DNA of 46,869 bases from Ignavibacteria bacterium (GCA_947458785.1 CANGZU010000005.1:1-46869); one strand, 5' to 3'; shown: positions 34,014-43,971, counted from the stretch's first letter. The notes: a model not told the origin generated them from the letters alone. A program made the numbers and translations.

Positions 34014-34790
34014 TCAGTATGTGAATGAGAGTCCTACGCCAAGGTATGATTCTCCCTGACGGGCAAACATTCCATGGATACTCCGGCCATCGAAGCGATA
34101 CACATGCAATCCAGCCGATGTGCCCGAGGCGTAGCGCTGCTCAATGCCAAGCTGCGTTGCATGCTGCGGAACATACACTCCATCGATACCAATAAGCTTG
34201 GCATCGTGTCCGGCACGCAGTGCAAAACCGTTTCTGAACTCGTGCCGCAGGTCGAAGCCGACATGCGGAATGATGCGGTCGAACGACCTTGGTTGGATTG
34301 ACCAGACCCACGTGATGCCCGCGTACGGGCGAATCGACCCAATCTTGTAGGCCGCGATAGCTTCAATGAACTCCCTACTGTAGACAAACGGAAGTTGTCT
34401 GTCGAATACACCAGCCGAGTTTGCGTAGCCGTCAACCAAATGTGAAGATATATGCGCTAGGCGGACGCGTAACGAGACATCTGATCGTGCCGGTGCGTAG
34501 GAGCCCGTGAATCCAAACCAGTAGTCCGATGTTTCGACGGGGAACTTGAGATTTCCTTCTGATCGCAGCCGCGTCAACGTGAAAAACTCTGCTGCAACAG
34601 TATAGGCAGAGTCTACGCGAAACAGTGTTGGCGCTGCACCGATATCGAGGCGCAACGTCTTGGGCTCTAACTGCCCTACGAGTTGAATGCGGGCTTCGAA
34701 TGGGTTGGCATACAGCTGCTCGAATTCCTGCTGCGCAGATGCACTGGACGCAGCAAGAAGCAGCAGAACGACAACACGAATGACGATCAT
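34014..34790 (-). CDS. Predicted outer-membrane beta-barrel protein (DUF1207-like)
   Basis: 258 residues with signal peptide MIVIRVVVLLLLAASSASAQ. The mature part is rich in alternating aromatic/polar strands. It has RVRLAHISSHLVDGYANS, which resembles the 'H-x-S-S-H-x-x-D' block of DUF1207 barrels, and ends GLSFTY with a terminal aromatic as outer-membrane proteins do. The role is unknown. It is last in the lipid A/BamA operon, 2 bp after lpxA, consistent with an outer-membrane location. Confidence 0.65.
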   Translation of the reverse strand: MIVIRVVVLLLLAASSASAQQEFEQLYANPFEARIQLVGQLEPKTLRLDIGAAPTLFRVDSAYTVAAEFFTLTRLRSEGNLKFPVETSDYWFGFTGSYAPARSDVSLRVRLAHISSHLVDGYANSAGVFDRQLPFVYSREFIEAIAAYKIGSIRPYAGITWVWSIQPRSFDRIIPHVGFDLRHEFRNGFALRAGHDAKLIGIDGVYVPQHATQLGIEQRYASGTSAGLHVYRFDGRSIHGMFARQGESYLGVGLSFTY

Positions 34791-34792
34791 GA

Positions 34793-35566
34793 TCAGCGAT
34801 AGATTCCGCGTTTCGATGATCGTACGAATGCAATGCAGTCCGCTACAGCAGAGACAATGCTGCCGTTCATACGTTCTTCGTAGGCGCGCAGACCGTCAGA
34901 TGTATTGAGTCCACTGCGCAAGAGCGTATCGTAGAATTCATCGATGGCCTTGATCGTTTCTGCCGAGAAGCCCCTTCGATGAAGGCCTACAGCATTAATG
35001 CCCTCAATGGTAAGGGGCTCCTTACCACTCAGGGTAAATGGAGGGACATCTTTGACCACACGGGAGCAAGCACCGATCATGCTGTGCGCTCCGATGCGAC
35101 AGAACTGATGAACACCTGTTAGGCCACCGAGTATCGCCCAGTCACCTACTTCAACGTGGCCGCCGAGTTGGACACCATTGGCCATGATCACGTGATCTCC
35201 AACCACACAGTCGTGGGCAACGTGCACATATGCCATCAGGAGACAGTCACTACCAACACTGGCACGTCCACTTGCAGTGGTACCACGATTTATTGTAACA
35301 CATTCACGTATGACCGTGCGATCTCCAACGATCGCCTGTGTAGGCTCATTTGCATACTTAAGGTCTTGCGGAGCAGTGCTGATAATAGCGTTCGGATGAA
35401 TGACCACATCGTTGCCAATGCGAGCCCCGTTCCCTAGGACAACATGACTCATCAGCGTAGTGCGATCACCAATGATGACGTCGTCTTCGATCACACAGAA
35501 TGGACCAATGGAAACGCCCGACCCTATCTGAGCATGTGGCGAAACAACTGCTGTTGCATGAATCAT
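34793..35566 (-). CDS. lpxA: UDP-N-acetylglucosamine O-acyltransferase
   Basis: 257 residues from ATG 35566, which overlaps the lpxC-fabZ stop as ATGA; the longer frame upstream is not needed. LpxA performs the first acylation of lipid A. It shows left-handed beta-helix hexapeptide repeats throughout (IHATAVVSPHAQIGSGVSIG in part, VVLGNGARIGNDVVI). The catalytic His region is VHVAHDCVVGDHV, followed by QLGGHVEVGDWAILGGLTGVHQF in part and the C-terminal helical bundle (EGINAVGLHRRGFS). Confidence 0.96.
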   Translation of the reverse strand: MIHATAVVSPHAQIGSGVSIGPFCVIEDDVIIGDRTTLMSHVVLGNGARIGNDVVIHPNAIISTAPQDLKYANEPTQAIVGDRTVIRECVTINRGTTASGRASVGSDCLLMAYVHVAHDCVVGDHVIMANGVQLGGHVEVGDWAILGGLTGVHQFCRIGAHSMIGACSRVVKDVPPFTLSGKEPLTIEGINAVGLHRRGFSAETIKAIDEFYDTLLRSGLNTSDGLRAYEERMNGSIVSAVADCIAFVRSSKRGIYR

Positions 35567-36972
35567 GACTGTACTACCTCTCTGTCGACGACCGCCGCCT
35601 GAAGTTCTGCTTCGGCAGCTAGCTGACCATCTACGTATGCTCTGCCAACAAGTTGACAAATGTTAAACCGGAATCTCGTCATTTCAAGTTCCATCACAAG
35701 CTGATCTCCAGGGACAACCTCGCGTCGAAACTTGACGTTGTTCATACCAGTAAACACGACCAACTTCTTGTCAGGGTCGATGCCCTTGGATATCAGTAAC
35801 AAGCAGCCCGTTTGAGCCATGGCCTCCATGATCAGCACTCCGGGGAAGATCGGACGCTGAGGGAAATGCCCCATGAACTGCGGCTCATTCGCCGTAATAT
35901 TCTTGACACCGACGATTCTGTTTGTATCAGGCGCATATTCAACGATGCGATCCACCATCAAGAACGGATAGCGATGCGGGAGCATCTTCAATATTGCATT
36001 TGCATCGAAGATCGTTGACGAAGAACTCGTCGTGAACCTACGCGGACTTGGCTTGCCCTCGTACTTCTTACGGACCTTTCGAGCGAATTCAATATTCGCA
36101 GAATGACCCGGCAATGCGGCCAGCACCTGCCCGCGAATGCGGTAGCCAATCAGCGCAAGATCCCCAATCACATCAAGAAGTTTATGTCTTGCTGGCTCAT
36201 TCGGAAAACGCAACGCGTTATTGTTGAGAAGTCCTGTAGTTCCAAGAACGGCATTGCCGGAAACGCCCATCGACGCAAGCGTGGAGCGCAACTCCTCATC
36301 CGACATCTCCTGATCAACGATCACGATCGCATTGTCAAGGTTGCCACCTTGGATCAGCCCCTGATTATAGAGTGCAACCACTTCGTGCAGAAAGCAGAAT
36401 GTTCTAGCCGAGGCAAACTCCGAAACAAACTCCTTGTCCATATCGAACAAACCAGTGTGCTGACTACCAAGAGCAGGGTTCTTGTAGTCAACCATCACCG
36501 TAACGCGGAAGGTGTCATTTGGCAGAGCTACGATCTCGGTGCCTCGTTGCTCATCGACATAACGAATTGGTTCGTCGATGATGATCTCATTACGAACGGC
36601 CTGCTGCTCGACAACACCAACCTTCTGGATCATCTCGACATAGGGCATCGAAGACCCATCACCAACAGGGGGCTCGTTATTCGTTAGCTCGATAAGGCAG
36701 TTGTCGACTCCCATTCCAACGAGGGCGGCGAGGACGTGCTCAACAGTATGCACGCTTGCATCGCCCACAGCCAACGTTGTGCCGCGCGCGATCTCGATCA
36801 CATTGTCAACGATGGCCGGTATTACCGGATTGCCCGGTAGGTCTGTGCGCATGAAGCGATAGCCAGTGTTCTCTGCTGCAGGTCGGAACGTCATCGACGT
36901 CATACTACCCGTATGCAGTCCAACACCGCTCATGGTTATCTCACCACCGAGAGTACGTTGCTTTACAGACAT
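35563..36972 (-). CDS. lpxC/fabZ: Fused UDP-3-O-acyl-GlcNAc deacetylase / 3-hydroxyacyl-ACP dehydratase (LpxC-FabZ)
   Basis: 469 residues, two enzymes in one chain. Residues 1-about 290 are LpxC, the zinc deacetylase committing lipid A synthesis: TLGGEITMSGVGLHTG, SVHTVEHVLAALVGMGVDN in part (HTVEHVLAAL, zinc His), SARTFCFLHEV, and RHKLLDVIGDLALIG (zinc His and Asp). Residues about 325-469 are FabZ: ILKMLPHRYPFLMVDRI with the catalytic His, GHFPQRPIFPGVLIMEAMAQ with the catalytic Glu, and KFRREVVPGDQL. The same fusion is known in Bacteroidota/Chlorobiota. It lies between lpxD (3 bp) and lpxA (4-bp overlap). Confidence 0.97.
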   Translation of the reverse strand: MSVKQRTLGGEITMSGVGLHTGSMTSMTFRPAAENTGYRFMRTDLPGNPVIPAIVDNVIEIARGTTLAVGDASVHTVEHVLAALVGMGVDNCLIELTNNEPPVGDGSSMPYVEMIQKVGVVEQQAVRNEIIIDEPIRYVDEQRGTEIVALPNDTFRVTVMVDYKNPALGSQHTGLFDMDKEFVSEFASARTFCFLHEVVALYNQGLIQGGNLDNAIVIVDQEMSDEELRSTLASMGVSGNAVLGTTGLLNNNALRFPNEPARHKLLDVIGDLALIGYRIRGQVLAALPGHSANIEFARKVRKKYEGKPSPRRFTTSSSSTIFDANAILKMLPHRYPFLMVDRIVEYAPDTNRIVGVKNITANEPQFMGHFPQRPIFPGVLIMEAMAQTGCLLLISKGIDPDKKLVVFTGMNNVKFRREVVPGDQLVMELEMTRFRFNICQLVGRAYVDGQLAAEAELQAAVVDREVVQS

Positions 36973-36975
36973 GGT

Positions 36976-38025
36976 CTATTCCTCAGAATCAGGCTGCTTG
37001 ATGATCGTTTCCAATGCCTGCAGTCGCTCTTGCATGGAACGTATGTCGCGCATGGCGGCATCATTGCGTAGTTGTTTAATGTGTTCTTGTGCGGGGGTAC
37101 CCGAATACACTCCCCGCTTCGAAACTGACTTTGTAACTCCGGATTGTCCCATCACGATCACGTGATCGGTAATCTCTATGTGACCGGCAACACCAACCTG
37201 ACCAGCAATCCGAACTCGGCGTCCGATACGAGTTGAACCCGATACACCAGCTTGCGCAGCAATAGCACTGTGTTCGCCAATAGCTACACCATGCGCGATT
37301 TGCACCAGGTTGTCAATCTTGACGCCGTCGTCGATAACGGTAGAGCCTATCGCAGCACGATCGATTGTTGTGTTTGCCCCAATCTCAACGTCGTTGCCAA
37401 TGATCACATTACCAACCTGAGGGATCTTCGTATACGTGCCGTCTGGATGTTCCACATAGCCAAAGCCATCAGACCCAATCACCGCTCCAGCATGGATAAT
37501 GCATCCTGATCCAATATGCGTTCGAGAGTAAACACTTGCGTTTGCATGAATTGCTGTGTGGTGCCCAACATGTGTTCTATCACCGATGACCACATTAGCG
37601 ATCAATTGAACATGTTCGCCAATAATGCAGTCATCCCCGACAACACAGCCCGGACCGATCGATGCGGTTTCATGCACCTGTGCCGTGGAAGCAATCACAG
37701 CCGACGCAGATCGGTGTCCAATTGGCATCTGATTGCTGACCACCAATGTTTGAAGGATTTTGATGAACGACTGATACGGTTGTTCGACCATGATAAGCGA
37801 AGCGCTTGGAGGCGCAGCGCCGTGCGCTTCGTTAACTAGGATACACGTGGCCTTGGTAGAGCGGAAGTCCTCGCGAAATGTTTCTGAGCCGAAGAATGAG
37901 ACGGAACCAACAACAGCATCTGCAAGGGATGCTATCGATGAAACAACACCACCTCCATCACCAACGACACGTCCACCGACCAAATCAGCGACCTCATGTA
38001 CCGATCGTGGTTCGATACGTATCAT
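36976..38025 (-). CDS. lpxD: UDP-3-O-(3-hydroxyacyl)glucosamine N-acyltransferase
   Basis: 349 residues. LpxD adds the second acyl chain to the glucosamine. The N-terminal uridine-binding domain ([27 protein letters not shown]) is followed by a hexapeptide-repeat beta-helix ([41 protein letters not shown] in part). The catalytic His lies in [24 protein letters not shown] in part, and a C-terminal helix follows. The start overlaps the OmpH stop by 4 bp (ATGA). Confidence 0.97.
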   Translation of the reverse strand: MIRIEPRSVHEVADLVGGRVVGDGGGVVSSIASLADAVVGSVSFFGSETFREDFRSTKATCILVNEAHGAAPPSASLIMVEQPYQSFIKILQTLVVSNQMPIGHRSASAVIASTAQVHETASIGPGCVVGDDCIIGEHVQLIANVVIGDRTHVGHHTAIHANASVYSRTHIGSGCIIHAGAVIGSDGFGYVEHPDGTYTKIPQVGNVIIGNDVEIGANTTIDRAAIGSTVIDDGVKIDNLVQIAHGVAIGEHSAIAAQAGVSGSTRIGRRVRIAGQVGVAGHIEITDHVIVMGQSGVTKSVSKRGVYSGTPAQEHIKQLRNDAAMRDIRSMQERLQALETIIKQPDSEE

Positions 38026-38813
38026 TTTGGGCCTTTACCCGAAGTATCGGCCGGCGGTGGCGTCTGTACGCGCATCGGCCCCATACCGGGAGTTTGCCCA
38101 TCTGGCGGCAGTCCGTTTGGCATCAGGCCATTGTCGAGAACTGCTGGCGCTGAAAGTGGAACTGGCGTTCCGTCAGGAGTTGCAGGGGGCGTAGCAGACG
38201 GATCAGTTGTAGATGAACGACGTGACTTACGTCTGCGTGGCTCTTCTTGCCGCTTGTTGCGCGGATCCCCGTCGATGGCCTCTTTCTGTTTTGCTTCAAG
38301 ATCCCCGGCATCAATGCCGAGCTCTTTCATGACCTTGACCGTGATATCATACTTTGCATTGACATAGACCAGCGGCTGCGTACTCTTATCCCAGACCATG
38401 TCGTAGCCCTCTTGAGCGCTGACCTTCTGCACGGCTGTGTAAATCTTGTTCCAGATCGGCTTGAAAAGCTGTTCTGCCTGCTGGTCATGCTCGCCCCCTG
38501 GTTCAAACTTGAGTCGAGCGAACTGGTCGCGGTCACGACGCTTTTCTTCGATCTCTTTTTCCTTCGAGGTGCGCTCCTGATCACTCCAGATCAACCTGTT
38601 CTTTTTGATCTCTAGATCTAGCTCATCAATATCGCGCTGACGTTGTGCAAGCTCCTGCTTCCACTCATCAATGTAGGCGTCGAGACGTTCCTGTGCCTGA
38701 GTAGCAGACTCATACTGAGCACGAATTGCATCAGTCGAGACATAGCCGATCTTCTGTGCCGGCAGAACTGCGGCACAGATCGCAAGTAGTGCAGAGGCTA
38801 TCAAGTATCGCAT
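38022..38813 (-). CDS. OmpH/Skp-family periplasmic chaperone with Pro-rich basic tail
   Basis: 263 residues from ATG 38813 (GGAG upstream); the in-frame ATG at 38852 is less likely. The signal peptide is [20 protein letters not shown]. The Skp-like core has [17 protein letters not shown], a long charged coiled coil ([16 protein letters not shown]) and the C-terminal base [23 protein letters not shown] in part. The family holds unfolded outer-membrane proteins. Residues about 180-263 are unusual: a basic RRRKSRRS block and a proline-rich, low-complexity end. It is one of two adjacent Skp-like genes downstream of bamA. Confidence 0.88.
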   Translation of the reverse strand: MRYLIASALLAICAAVLPAQKIGYVSTDAIRAQYESATQAQERLDAYIDEWKQELAQRQRDIDELDLEIKKNRLIWSDQERTSKEKEIEEKRRDRDQFARLKFEPGGEHDQQAEQLFKPIWNKIYTAVQKVSAQEGYDMVWDKSTQPLVYVNAKYDITVKVMKELGIDAGDLEAKQKEAIDGDPRNKRQEEPRRRKSRRSSTTDPSATPPATPDGTPVPLSAPAVLDNGLMPNGLPPDGQTPGMGPMRVQTPPPADTSGKGPK

Positions 38814-38875
38814 CGAGGTACTCCGAGTATTCAGCATAGAGCAACGAATCACCGTCGTGATTGGTGTGCCGAAGA

Positions 38876-39391
38876 TCAGTTACCGCCACGCTTCATACGA
38901 TCGAGAACCTTGTACGTTACATCTGCCTTGTCTTCGCTGTAGAGAACTACGCCAAGGCTCTTTTCAAGAACCAGATTGAGCTTTTCTTCCTTGGCAACCG
39001 CTGCGATAGCATCAGAAACTTTTTGACGAATTGGCTGCATGAAGTCTTCGCTCATCTTTTTGATTTCAACGTTCTTTTCCTCGTTGTACATCATGTAGCG
39101 CTGACGCAATCCAGCGAGAGACTCTTCTTCCTTACGCTTGCCTTCGGCGGTCATCATCGCTTCTTGCTTGCGATAGTTCTCAACGCGTGTTTCGAACTCC
39201 TTCTGCATCATTTGCAGTGTATCGCGGTACTTCAAACCAAGCTCTTCCATGGTCTTGCTGGCCTTGATTGCCTCTGGAAGTTCCTTGATGATAACGTCGG
39301 TGCTCACGACACCAATCTTAAAAGTTTGTGCACCAGCGAATGTCGATGCAAGAAGTGTTGCCGCTGCAACAAAAACGATGCGTGCCATCAT
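38876..39391 (-). CDS. OmpH/Skp-family periplasmic chaperone
   Basis: 171 residues from ATG 39391 (or the adjacent 39388). The signal peptide is MMARIVFVAAATLLASTFAGAQ. The core has FKIGVVSTDVIIKELPEA, a long coiled coil (LQMMQKEFETRVENYRKQEAMM in part) and the end LNLVLEKSLGVVLYSEDKADVTYKVLDRM in part, as expected for Skp. It is a normal-length paralogue of the neighbouring longer protein. It lies directly after bamA, whose clients it probably delivers. Confidence 0.92.
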   Translation of the reverse strand: MMARIVFVAAATLLASTFAGAQTFKIGVVSTDVIIKELPEAIKASKTMEELGLKYRDTLQMMQKEFETRVENYRKQEAMMTAEGKRKEEESLAGLRQRYMMYNEEKNVEIKKMSEDFMQPIRQKVSDAIAAVAKEEKLNLVLEKSLGVVLYSEDKADVTYKVLDRMKRGGN

Positions 39392-39444
39392 AGTGGATTT
39401 CCGTCCTGTAACGTTAGACATATAGTTTTCTGTGTAGGGTGTTC

Positions 39445-41829
39445 TTATCGCCCGAACTGGAAGTGGAACTGCCATCCGGAGCGTTGCTGGCCTGGAATGA
39501 TGGGGTTGTCGTCAAATCCATAACCAACGTCAAAACCAAGCAATCCAATCGGTTGCAGCAGTAATCGCATACCGACACCCACCGACCGCTTTAGATTGAA
39601 TGGATCTGCTTCTCGAAGGCTTGCCCAGACGTTTCCCGCCTCGGCAAAACTAAGTAAATAGATTGGGAAGGGATTGAGCGTTAAGGCAAAGCGCAACTCT
39701 GTTACAAACCGGGCGAGTACACGTCCGCCCTGGGGGGTTGGTCTACCTCCCCCGGCGCCAAAGCGAAGGGGGCCTATGGAGTTGTCTTCATAACCCCGAA
39801 GCGGTGTCACGTTGAAACCACCAAGTCCGTTGCCACCCATGTAATAGAGCTCACTTGGAGGCATTGTGGTGTCGATGCGGATGCCGCTAACGTATCCGAG
39901 TTCAGACCCCATGAACAGAACGAGGCGGTTGTTACCACCGATCTGTAGGAGAGGATTGACCATATCAAAGTTCATCCCCACCTTGCCAAAGTCAGTTGTC
40001 CCGATGCCCAAGGCCGCAGCGGTTCCGCGCAAGGAGAGCGAGAAACGCGAGCCCGATGTTGGGAAGATGATGTTATCAAAGCTGGTTCGCGAAATGGTCT
40101 GCGAGAAGATCAAGCCCGTGTTCACACCTGCGCGAGACCAGATATTGTCGATGTCGGACTCTATACGCTCGAACGACATACTCCAGTCAGCTCGGAAGTA
40201 ATCGTCGGGCCAGCGCAGGCGGCGACCAAAGTTCACCTGTGCACCCGTGCGGCGCGTGTTGAAAACGAAGTTCTGCTTGGTATCGTAGATGTTAAATCCA
40301 ATCGATGTAGGCTTGCCGAATAGCCACGGTTCGGTAAACGACAATTGCAGCGTCTGAAGTCGCGCCTGTTGTCCTTGCTCAAACTGCAGAGCCAACACCT
40401 GTCCAGCCCCGCCACTAAATGGCTCACTGATATCAAAGTTGTTCAGCGTAATGCCAACCGAGGCTGTTAGCCCAAATGATCCTGCGAATCCAACGGAAGC
40501 GTTAAAGGTGTCTGTTGAACGTTCCTCCACTTTGAGAACGATGTCAACCTTCGTCTTGTCAACTGGCTGCACCTGCGGCTTAAGCGCTTCAGGGTTGAAA
40601 AAGTTAAGTACGCCCAAGCCGCGAATACTGCGAATCAGGGCTGCGCGGTTGAAGTAATCGCCTGGGCGAACAAACAATTCCCGTCGAATGACGCGGTCTC
40701 GTGTTTTGGTGTTCCCAACAATCTCGACACGTCGTATCGTGTATTGTTCCCCTTCGACCACCCGCAAAACAATATCGATGCTATCGTCGGCAACCCGATT
40801 GAACTCCGGCTCGATGCGCGCAGCCAGATATCCATTGTCGAGATAGAGCGACTTTACATCCGACTGATCTTCATTGATCTCAATCTGCTGTCGGAACTTT
40901 GTATCGTTGTATACTTCTCCTCGTTCTAACCCAAGCTGGCGCTGTAGCAAAGCCTCCGGGTAGATCGTCTGCCCCGTGAACTGCACATTGCGGACGTAGA
41001 ACTTTCGTCCCTCTTTAATACGCAGAACGATCTTCACCGATTCATTCTCGTCATCAAAGATCACGGTATCGCCAAGGATCTCCGCATCGAGCAGGCCGTT
41101 GTCAAGGAACCATGTGGCCAGCTTCTTCTTGTCTTCCTCATACTTAGCCGCGTCAAACTTGGAGGACTTCCAGATCTCCCACCATTTTTTGGTCTGAGTT
41201 TCCTCGAAGGCCTTCGCAATCTGAGCATCAGTGTAGGTATCATTTCCCTCGACTTCAATGTGGACCACGCTAAACTCAACGCCTTCGTCAATCTCAATGT
41301 CAAGGTCAAAGAAGTTTGCCGAATCAGCAGACGTAGACTTAGTCTTGACACGGGCAAAGAGCAGCCCCTCTTTGGCGTAGAGCTTGCGGATCGACTCTCG
41401 CACCAAGTATTCGTCGTAGGGCGAGAGAATATCTCCGTTGCGTTTATCCATCACCTTCATGATGTCTTCGATCGACACCTCGTCATTGCCGATGATGGTC
41501 ACATTGCGCAGACGTGGCATCGGCGTAACCTTGATCACAAGGAACACGCCGAGTGCTGTCTCACGCTCTTTTTCAATCTTCACATCATTGAACGTTCGTC
41601 GGTTCCACAAATTCTTCACCGCATTCATCAGGTCGTCTGGTTTGGCTTCTTGTCCAACCCGCAACCCCGAATACGCAATCACCGTTTGCATGTCGGCCCC
41701 TTGTGAAAGCCCTTCAACCGTGATACCGGCAATAATGGGGCTTCGCTGGGCAGGCGTTTGCGCCAACGCAGTCTGCACACAAACGAGTACAACGAACGCG
41801 AACAAGAGCACAAGACTATTTGAGCGCAT
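39445..41829 (-). CDS. bamA: Outer-membrane protein assembly factor BamA
   Basis: 794 residues with signal peptide [24 protein letters not shown]. Five POTRA domains span about 30-420 ([28 protein letters not shown] in part, [32 protein letters not shown] in part, [41 protein letters not shown] in part). A 16-strand barrel follows with [16 protein letters not shown] (the VRGF/Y lid loop motif), ending FHFQFGR. It folds and inserts outer-membrane proteins. The barrel end has Arg after the usual aromatic pattern. The start overlaps the uppS end by 14 bp. Confidence 0.96.
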   Translation of the reverse strand: MRSNSLVLLFAFVVLVCVQTALAQTPAQRSPIIAGITVEGLSQGADMQTVIAYSGLRVGQEAKPDDLMNAVKNLWNRRTFNDVKIEKERETALGVFLVIKVTPMPRLRNVTIIGNDEVSIEDIMKVMDKRNGDILSPYDEYLVRESIRKLYAKEGLLFARVKTKSTSADSANFFDLDIEIDEGVEFSVVHIEVEGNDTYTDAQIAKAFEETQTKKWWEIWKSSKFDAAKYEEDKKKLATWFLDNGLLDAEILGDTVIFDDENESVKIVLRIKEGRKFYVRNVQFTGQTIYPEALLQRQLGLERGEVYNDTKFRQQIEINEDQSDVKSLYLDNGYLAARIEPEFNRVADDSIDIVLRVVEGEQYTIRRVEIVGNTKTRDRVIRRELFVRPGDYFNRAALIRSIRGLGVLNFFNPEALKPQVQPVDKTKVDIVLKVEERSTDTFNASVGFAGSFGLTASVGITLNNFDISEPFSGGAGQVLALQFEQGQQARLQTLQLSFTEPWLFGKPTSIGFNIYDTKQNFVFNTRRTGAQVNFGRRLRWPDDYFRADWSMSFERIESDIDNIWSRAGVNTGLIFSQTISRTSFDNIIFPTSGSRFSLSLRGTAAALGIGTTDFGKVGMNFDMVNPLLQIGGNNRLVLFMGSELGYVSGIRIDTTMPPSELYYMGGNGLGGFNVTPLRGYEDNSIGPLRFGAGGGRPTPQGGRVLARFVTELRFALTLNPFPIYLLSFAEAGNVWASLREADPFNLKRSVGVGMRLLLQPIGLLGFDVGYGFDDNPIIPGQQRSGWQFHFQFGR

Positions 41830-42655
41830 TCAGAATCCGTTCCAGTGTTGATCGTGGCTGCGCCTGTTCCTGTTGAGGCGCAATCTGTGCTGATGTCTTA
41901 CCAAATCGACGCTCCCGCAGAACATAACTGGCAAGTCCCTTGTAGAGCTCCTGCTCGTTGAACTCCGGCCAGAGGGTCTCGGTAACGTAGAGCTCTGCGT
42001 ATGCTGCTTCCCAAAGGAGAAAATTACTTAGTCGCATCTCGCCACTTGTTCTGATGATCAGGTCAGGATCTGGCATCCCGGCTGTCTGCAGATAGTTTGT
42101 GATCGTATCCTCCGAGAGGTCCTCCGGCGAGAGTTTTCCGCGGCGAACATCCATAGCGATCACCTGAACGGCACGCTGAATATCCCATCGAGACCCATAG
42201 CTCAGGGCAAGCGTTAAGGTCAAGCCTTCATTGTTTTTCGTCCGCTCGATAGCCCCTTGAAGCACCTTCTGCACCGACTTTGGAAGCGCATTGATCTTGC
42301 CGATAGCGTTGATCCGAACGTTGTTCGCATGGAGCTCGTCGACCTCGCGTACGAGATACGACTCGAGCAGCGACATCAAAAAACGCACTTCTGGCATTGG
42401 GCGTTTCCAATTCTCGATGGAGAACGCATAGAGTGTGAGATAGGACATGCCAAGCTTCGAACATGTCTTGACCGTGGATCGAACGCGCTCCATCCCCTCA
42501 CGATGGCCCTCGAACCGTGGTTTACCACGCTCCTCGGCCCAACGCCCGTTGCCGTCCATGATCACAGCAACATGCCTCGGCATGCGCCCTGTGCTCATGA
42601 GCTCGCGTTGCAATTCTTGTTCTTGGACTGAGACCAGTTCCTCGGACCAGGTCAC
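41816..42655 (-). CDS. uppS: Undecaprenyl diphosphate synthase
   Basis: 279 residues from GTG 42655. GGGAGGA lies six bases upstream of that GTG, and the -7 box at 42688-42681 lies before it, so the ATG at 42703 cannot be the start. UppS makes the C55 lipid carrier for peptidoglycan and LPS from IPP and FPP. Signatures are [17 protein letters not shown] (catalytic Asp), [53 protein letters not shown] in part (RTSGExRLSNF) and WPEFNE. It heads the BamA-lipid A cluster, as in many bacteria. Confidence 0.95.
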   Translation of the reverse strand: MTWSEELVSVQEQELQRELMSTGRMPRHVAVIMDGNGRWAEERGKPRFEGHREGMERVRSTVKTCSKLGMSYLTLYAFSIENWKRPMPEVRFLMSLLESYLVREVDELHANNVRINAIGKINALPKSVQKVLQGAIERTKNNEGLTLTLALSYGSRWDIQRAVQVIAMDVRRGKLSPEDLSEDTITNYLQTAGMPDPDLIIRTSGEMRLSNFLLWEAAYAELYVTETLWPEFNEQELYKGLASYVLRERRFGKTSAQIAPQQEQAQPRSTLERILNALK

Positions 42656-42680
42656 TCTTCCTCCCGTACGTAACGAACCA

Positions 42681-42688
42681 CAAAGATA
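42681..42688 (-). promoter_or_regulatory. Putative -7 box for the uppS-bamA-lpx operon
   Basis: TATCTTTG on the minus strand fits TAnnTTTG. It is 25 bases before the GTG start at 42655, leaving space for a leader containing GGGAGGA. Confidence 0.55.
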
Positions 42689-42741
42689 GGAATTTGAAGC
42701 CATTGGCAGGGGCTAAGGTTGTGCAGAATAAGGGGCTTTCG

Positions 42742-42749
42742 TATGTTTG
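42742..42749 (+). promoter_or_regulatory. Putative -7 box for the HU gene
   Basis: TATGTTTG fits TAnnTTTG, with TTG at 42719-42721 as -33 candidate (20-base spacer). The implied leader to the HU start is about 80 bases. It faces away from the uppS promoter in the same 176-bp gap. Confidence 0.5.
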
Positions 42750-42831
42750 CCATCCGCGGAATCTATCTGGCGACGCCTTTTAGAGTACGCGGCAATGCTG
42801 TTACTATTGTATCCTGTTCAAAGAGGCCAGG

Positions 42832-43158
42832 TTGAACGTCACGAAAGCCGATATCGTCGATAAGATCGCCGGTGAGACTGGGCTTACCAAGCTCGAGACA
42901 AAGGCGGTTGTAGATGGATTCCTCCTCAGCATCATTGATGCGCTCGCAGAGGGACACCGAATCGAACTCCGTGGATTTGGTGTATTCAGCGTTAAGAGCA
43001 GGAAGCCTCGCATGGCACGGAACCCGCGCACGGGAGACCCTGTACCACTCGAGGAGCGTTTCATCCCAGCATTTAAGGTGAGCTCTGAGTTCCAAGAAAA
43101 GGTGCACGACAAGTTGCGCGCGGGCGGGAACTCACAGAACATACCTGATGCACAATGA
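42832..43158 (+). CDS. HU/IHF-family DNA-binding protein
   Basis: 108 residues with a TTG start (AGAGG seven bases upstream). The HU fold is complete: VTKADIVDKIAGETGLTKLETKAVVDGFL in part, GHRIELRGFGVFSVKSRKPRMARNPRTGD in part (the GFG-x-F and RNPRTG DNA-binding arm), and a C-terminal helix. It compacts and bends DNA. The stop overlaps the start of the TPR gene by 4 bp (ATGA), so the two are coupled. Confidence 0.95.
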   Translation: MNVTKADIVDKIAGETGLTKLETKAVVDGFLLSIIDALAEGHRIELRGFGVFSVKSRKPRMARNPRTGDPVPLEERFIPAFKVSSEFQEKVHDKLRAGGNSQNIPDAQ

Positions 43159-43781
43159 AGGGTAACACGCAGGGAGTTCGAGCACTCGTTCTAGCTGCGG
43201 TGATCATCGTTATCGCCGGTGGTGGTTCGTTTGCGATCTCTCGATACGTCGTCAGTTCGGCACAGGAAGAAGGCAAGGGGCTCGCACAAGAGCGAGCGGT
43301 TAAGCGGTCGGCACAACAAGAAGTGGAAAAGCAAGCGGCAGAATCTGCGGAGCGCCAAAAGCGACTCACTGAACTGTTGGCAACGCTGGAAGATTCTCTC
43401 AAGACGCACCCATTTGACAGCATGTTGGTGGTCTCGGCAGGAAACATCAGCTACGATCTTGGAAAATTTGACAACGCAGCTCGGTACTACGCGATCTTTC
43501 TTGAAAAGATTGATCCATCGAATACACCAGTACGCATCGATTATGCATACGCTCTGTATCAGATGGGACGCCAGCGTGAAGGGATGGATGTTCTCAAGGG
43601 TATCATCGCACGAGAACCGAAGAACCAGTCAGCTCTCTTCAATCTGGCGGTCATGTATGCTCAGCAGGACGATGTAACCAATGCTTTGCGATGGTTCAAG
43701 ACCTGCAGGGATGCTGATCCCAAATCAATGATCGGAGAACGGGCGGCATTGGCGATTCGACAACTGGAAACAACGACGTAA
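43155..43781 (+). CDS. Membrane-anchored TPR protein
   Basis: 208 residues. One N-terminal membrane helix (about 9-30, VRALVLAAVIIVIAGGGSFAI) is followed by a charged coiled coil (EERAVKRSAQQEVEKQAAESAE in part), then three TPR-like repeats (SAGNISYDLGKFDNAARYYAIFL in part, YALYQMGRQREGMDVLKGII, FNLAVMYAQQDDVTNALRWFK). It probably scaffolds protein contacts in the periplasm. The partner is unknown. It is coupled to the HU gene. Confidence 0.8.
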   Translation: MKGNTQGVRALVLAAVIIVIAGGGSFAISRYVVSSAQEEGKGLAQERAVKRSAQQEVEKQAAESAERQKRLTELLATLEDSLKTHPFDSMLVVSAGNISYDLGKFDNAARYYAIFLEKIDPSNTPVRIDYAYALYQMGRQREGMDVLKGIIAREPKNQSALFNLAVMYAQQDDVTNALRWFKTCRDADPKSMIGERAALAIRQLETTT

Positions 43782-43832
43782 ACAGAAGAATAATCGAATA
43801 AAGTTTTTTAACACGTAACCTCGAGGAACACT

Positions 43833-43928
43833 ATGCCATGCGGAAAAAAGCGCAAGCGTCATAAAATGGCAACGCACAAGCGCAAGAAGCGGCTTCGTAA
43901 GAACCGTCACAAAAAGAAGAATAAATAG
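43833..43928 (+). CDS. 31-residue bS22/mS38-like ribosomal peptide (AURKAIP1/COX24 family)
   Basis: A tiny, very basic frame: MPCGKKRKRHKMATHK then RKKRLRKNRHKKKNK and stop TAG. The K-K-R-x-R-x-K-M-x-x-H-K-x-x-K-x-x-R-K pattern is that of the AURKAIP1/COX24 domain. Members include mitochondrial small-subunit protein mS38 and mycobacterial bS22, found near the decoding centre of the small ribosomal subunit. AGGA lies seven bases upstream (CGAGGAACACTATG), and a strong terminator follows four bases after the stop. Both support a real gene despite its size. Function as a ribosomal protein is inferred from the family. Confidence 0.85.
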   Translation: MPCGKKRKRHKMATHKRKKRLRKNRHKKKNK

Positions 43929-43932
43929 GGTT

Positions 43933-43959
43933 ATGGGCGCTTCGGCGCCCATTTCTTTT
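43933..43959 (+). terminator. Intrinsic terminator with UUCG tetraloop
   Basis: ATGGGCGC (43933-43940), loop TTCG, GCGCCCAT (43945-43952), then TTCTTTT. The 8-bp stem has a stable tetraloop and directly follows the 31-residue ribosomal peptide gene. Confidence 0.9.
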
Positions 43960-43971
43960 GGGCTCGCCCCC

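Noticed and set aside
36103-36687. 194-residue plus-strand open frame
   Set aside because: Antisense to the LpxC half of lpxC-fabZ, with no recognisable domain and no ribosome-binding site.
38861-39523. 220-residue plus-strand open frame
   Set aside because: Antisense to the second Skp gene and the end of bamA. Its composition follows from the charged coiled-coil codons of the opposite strand.
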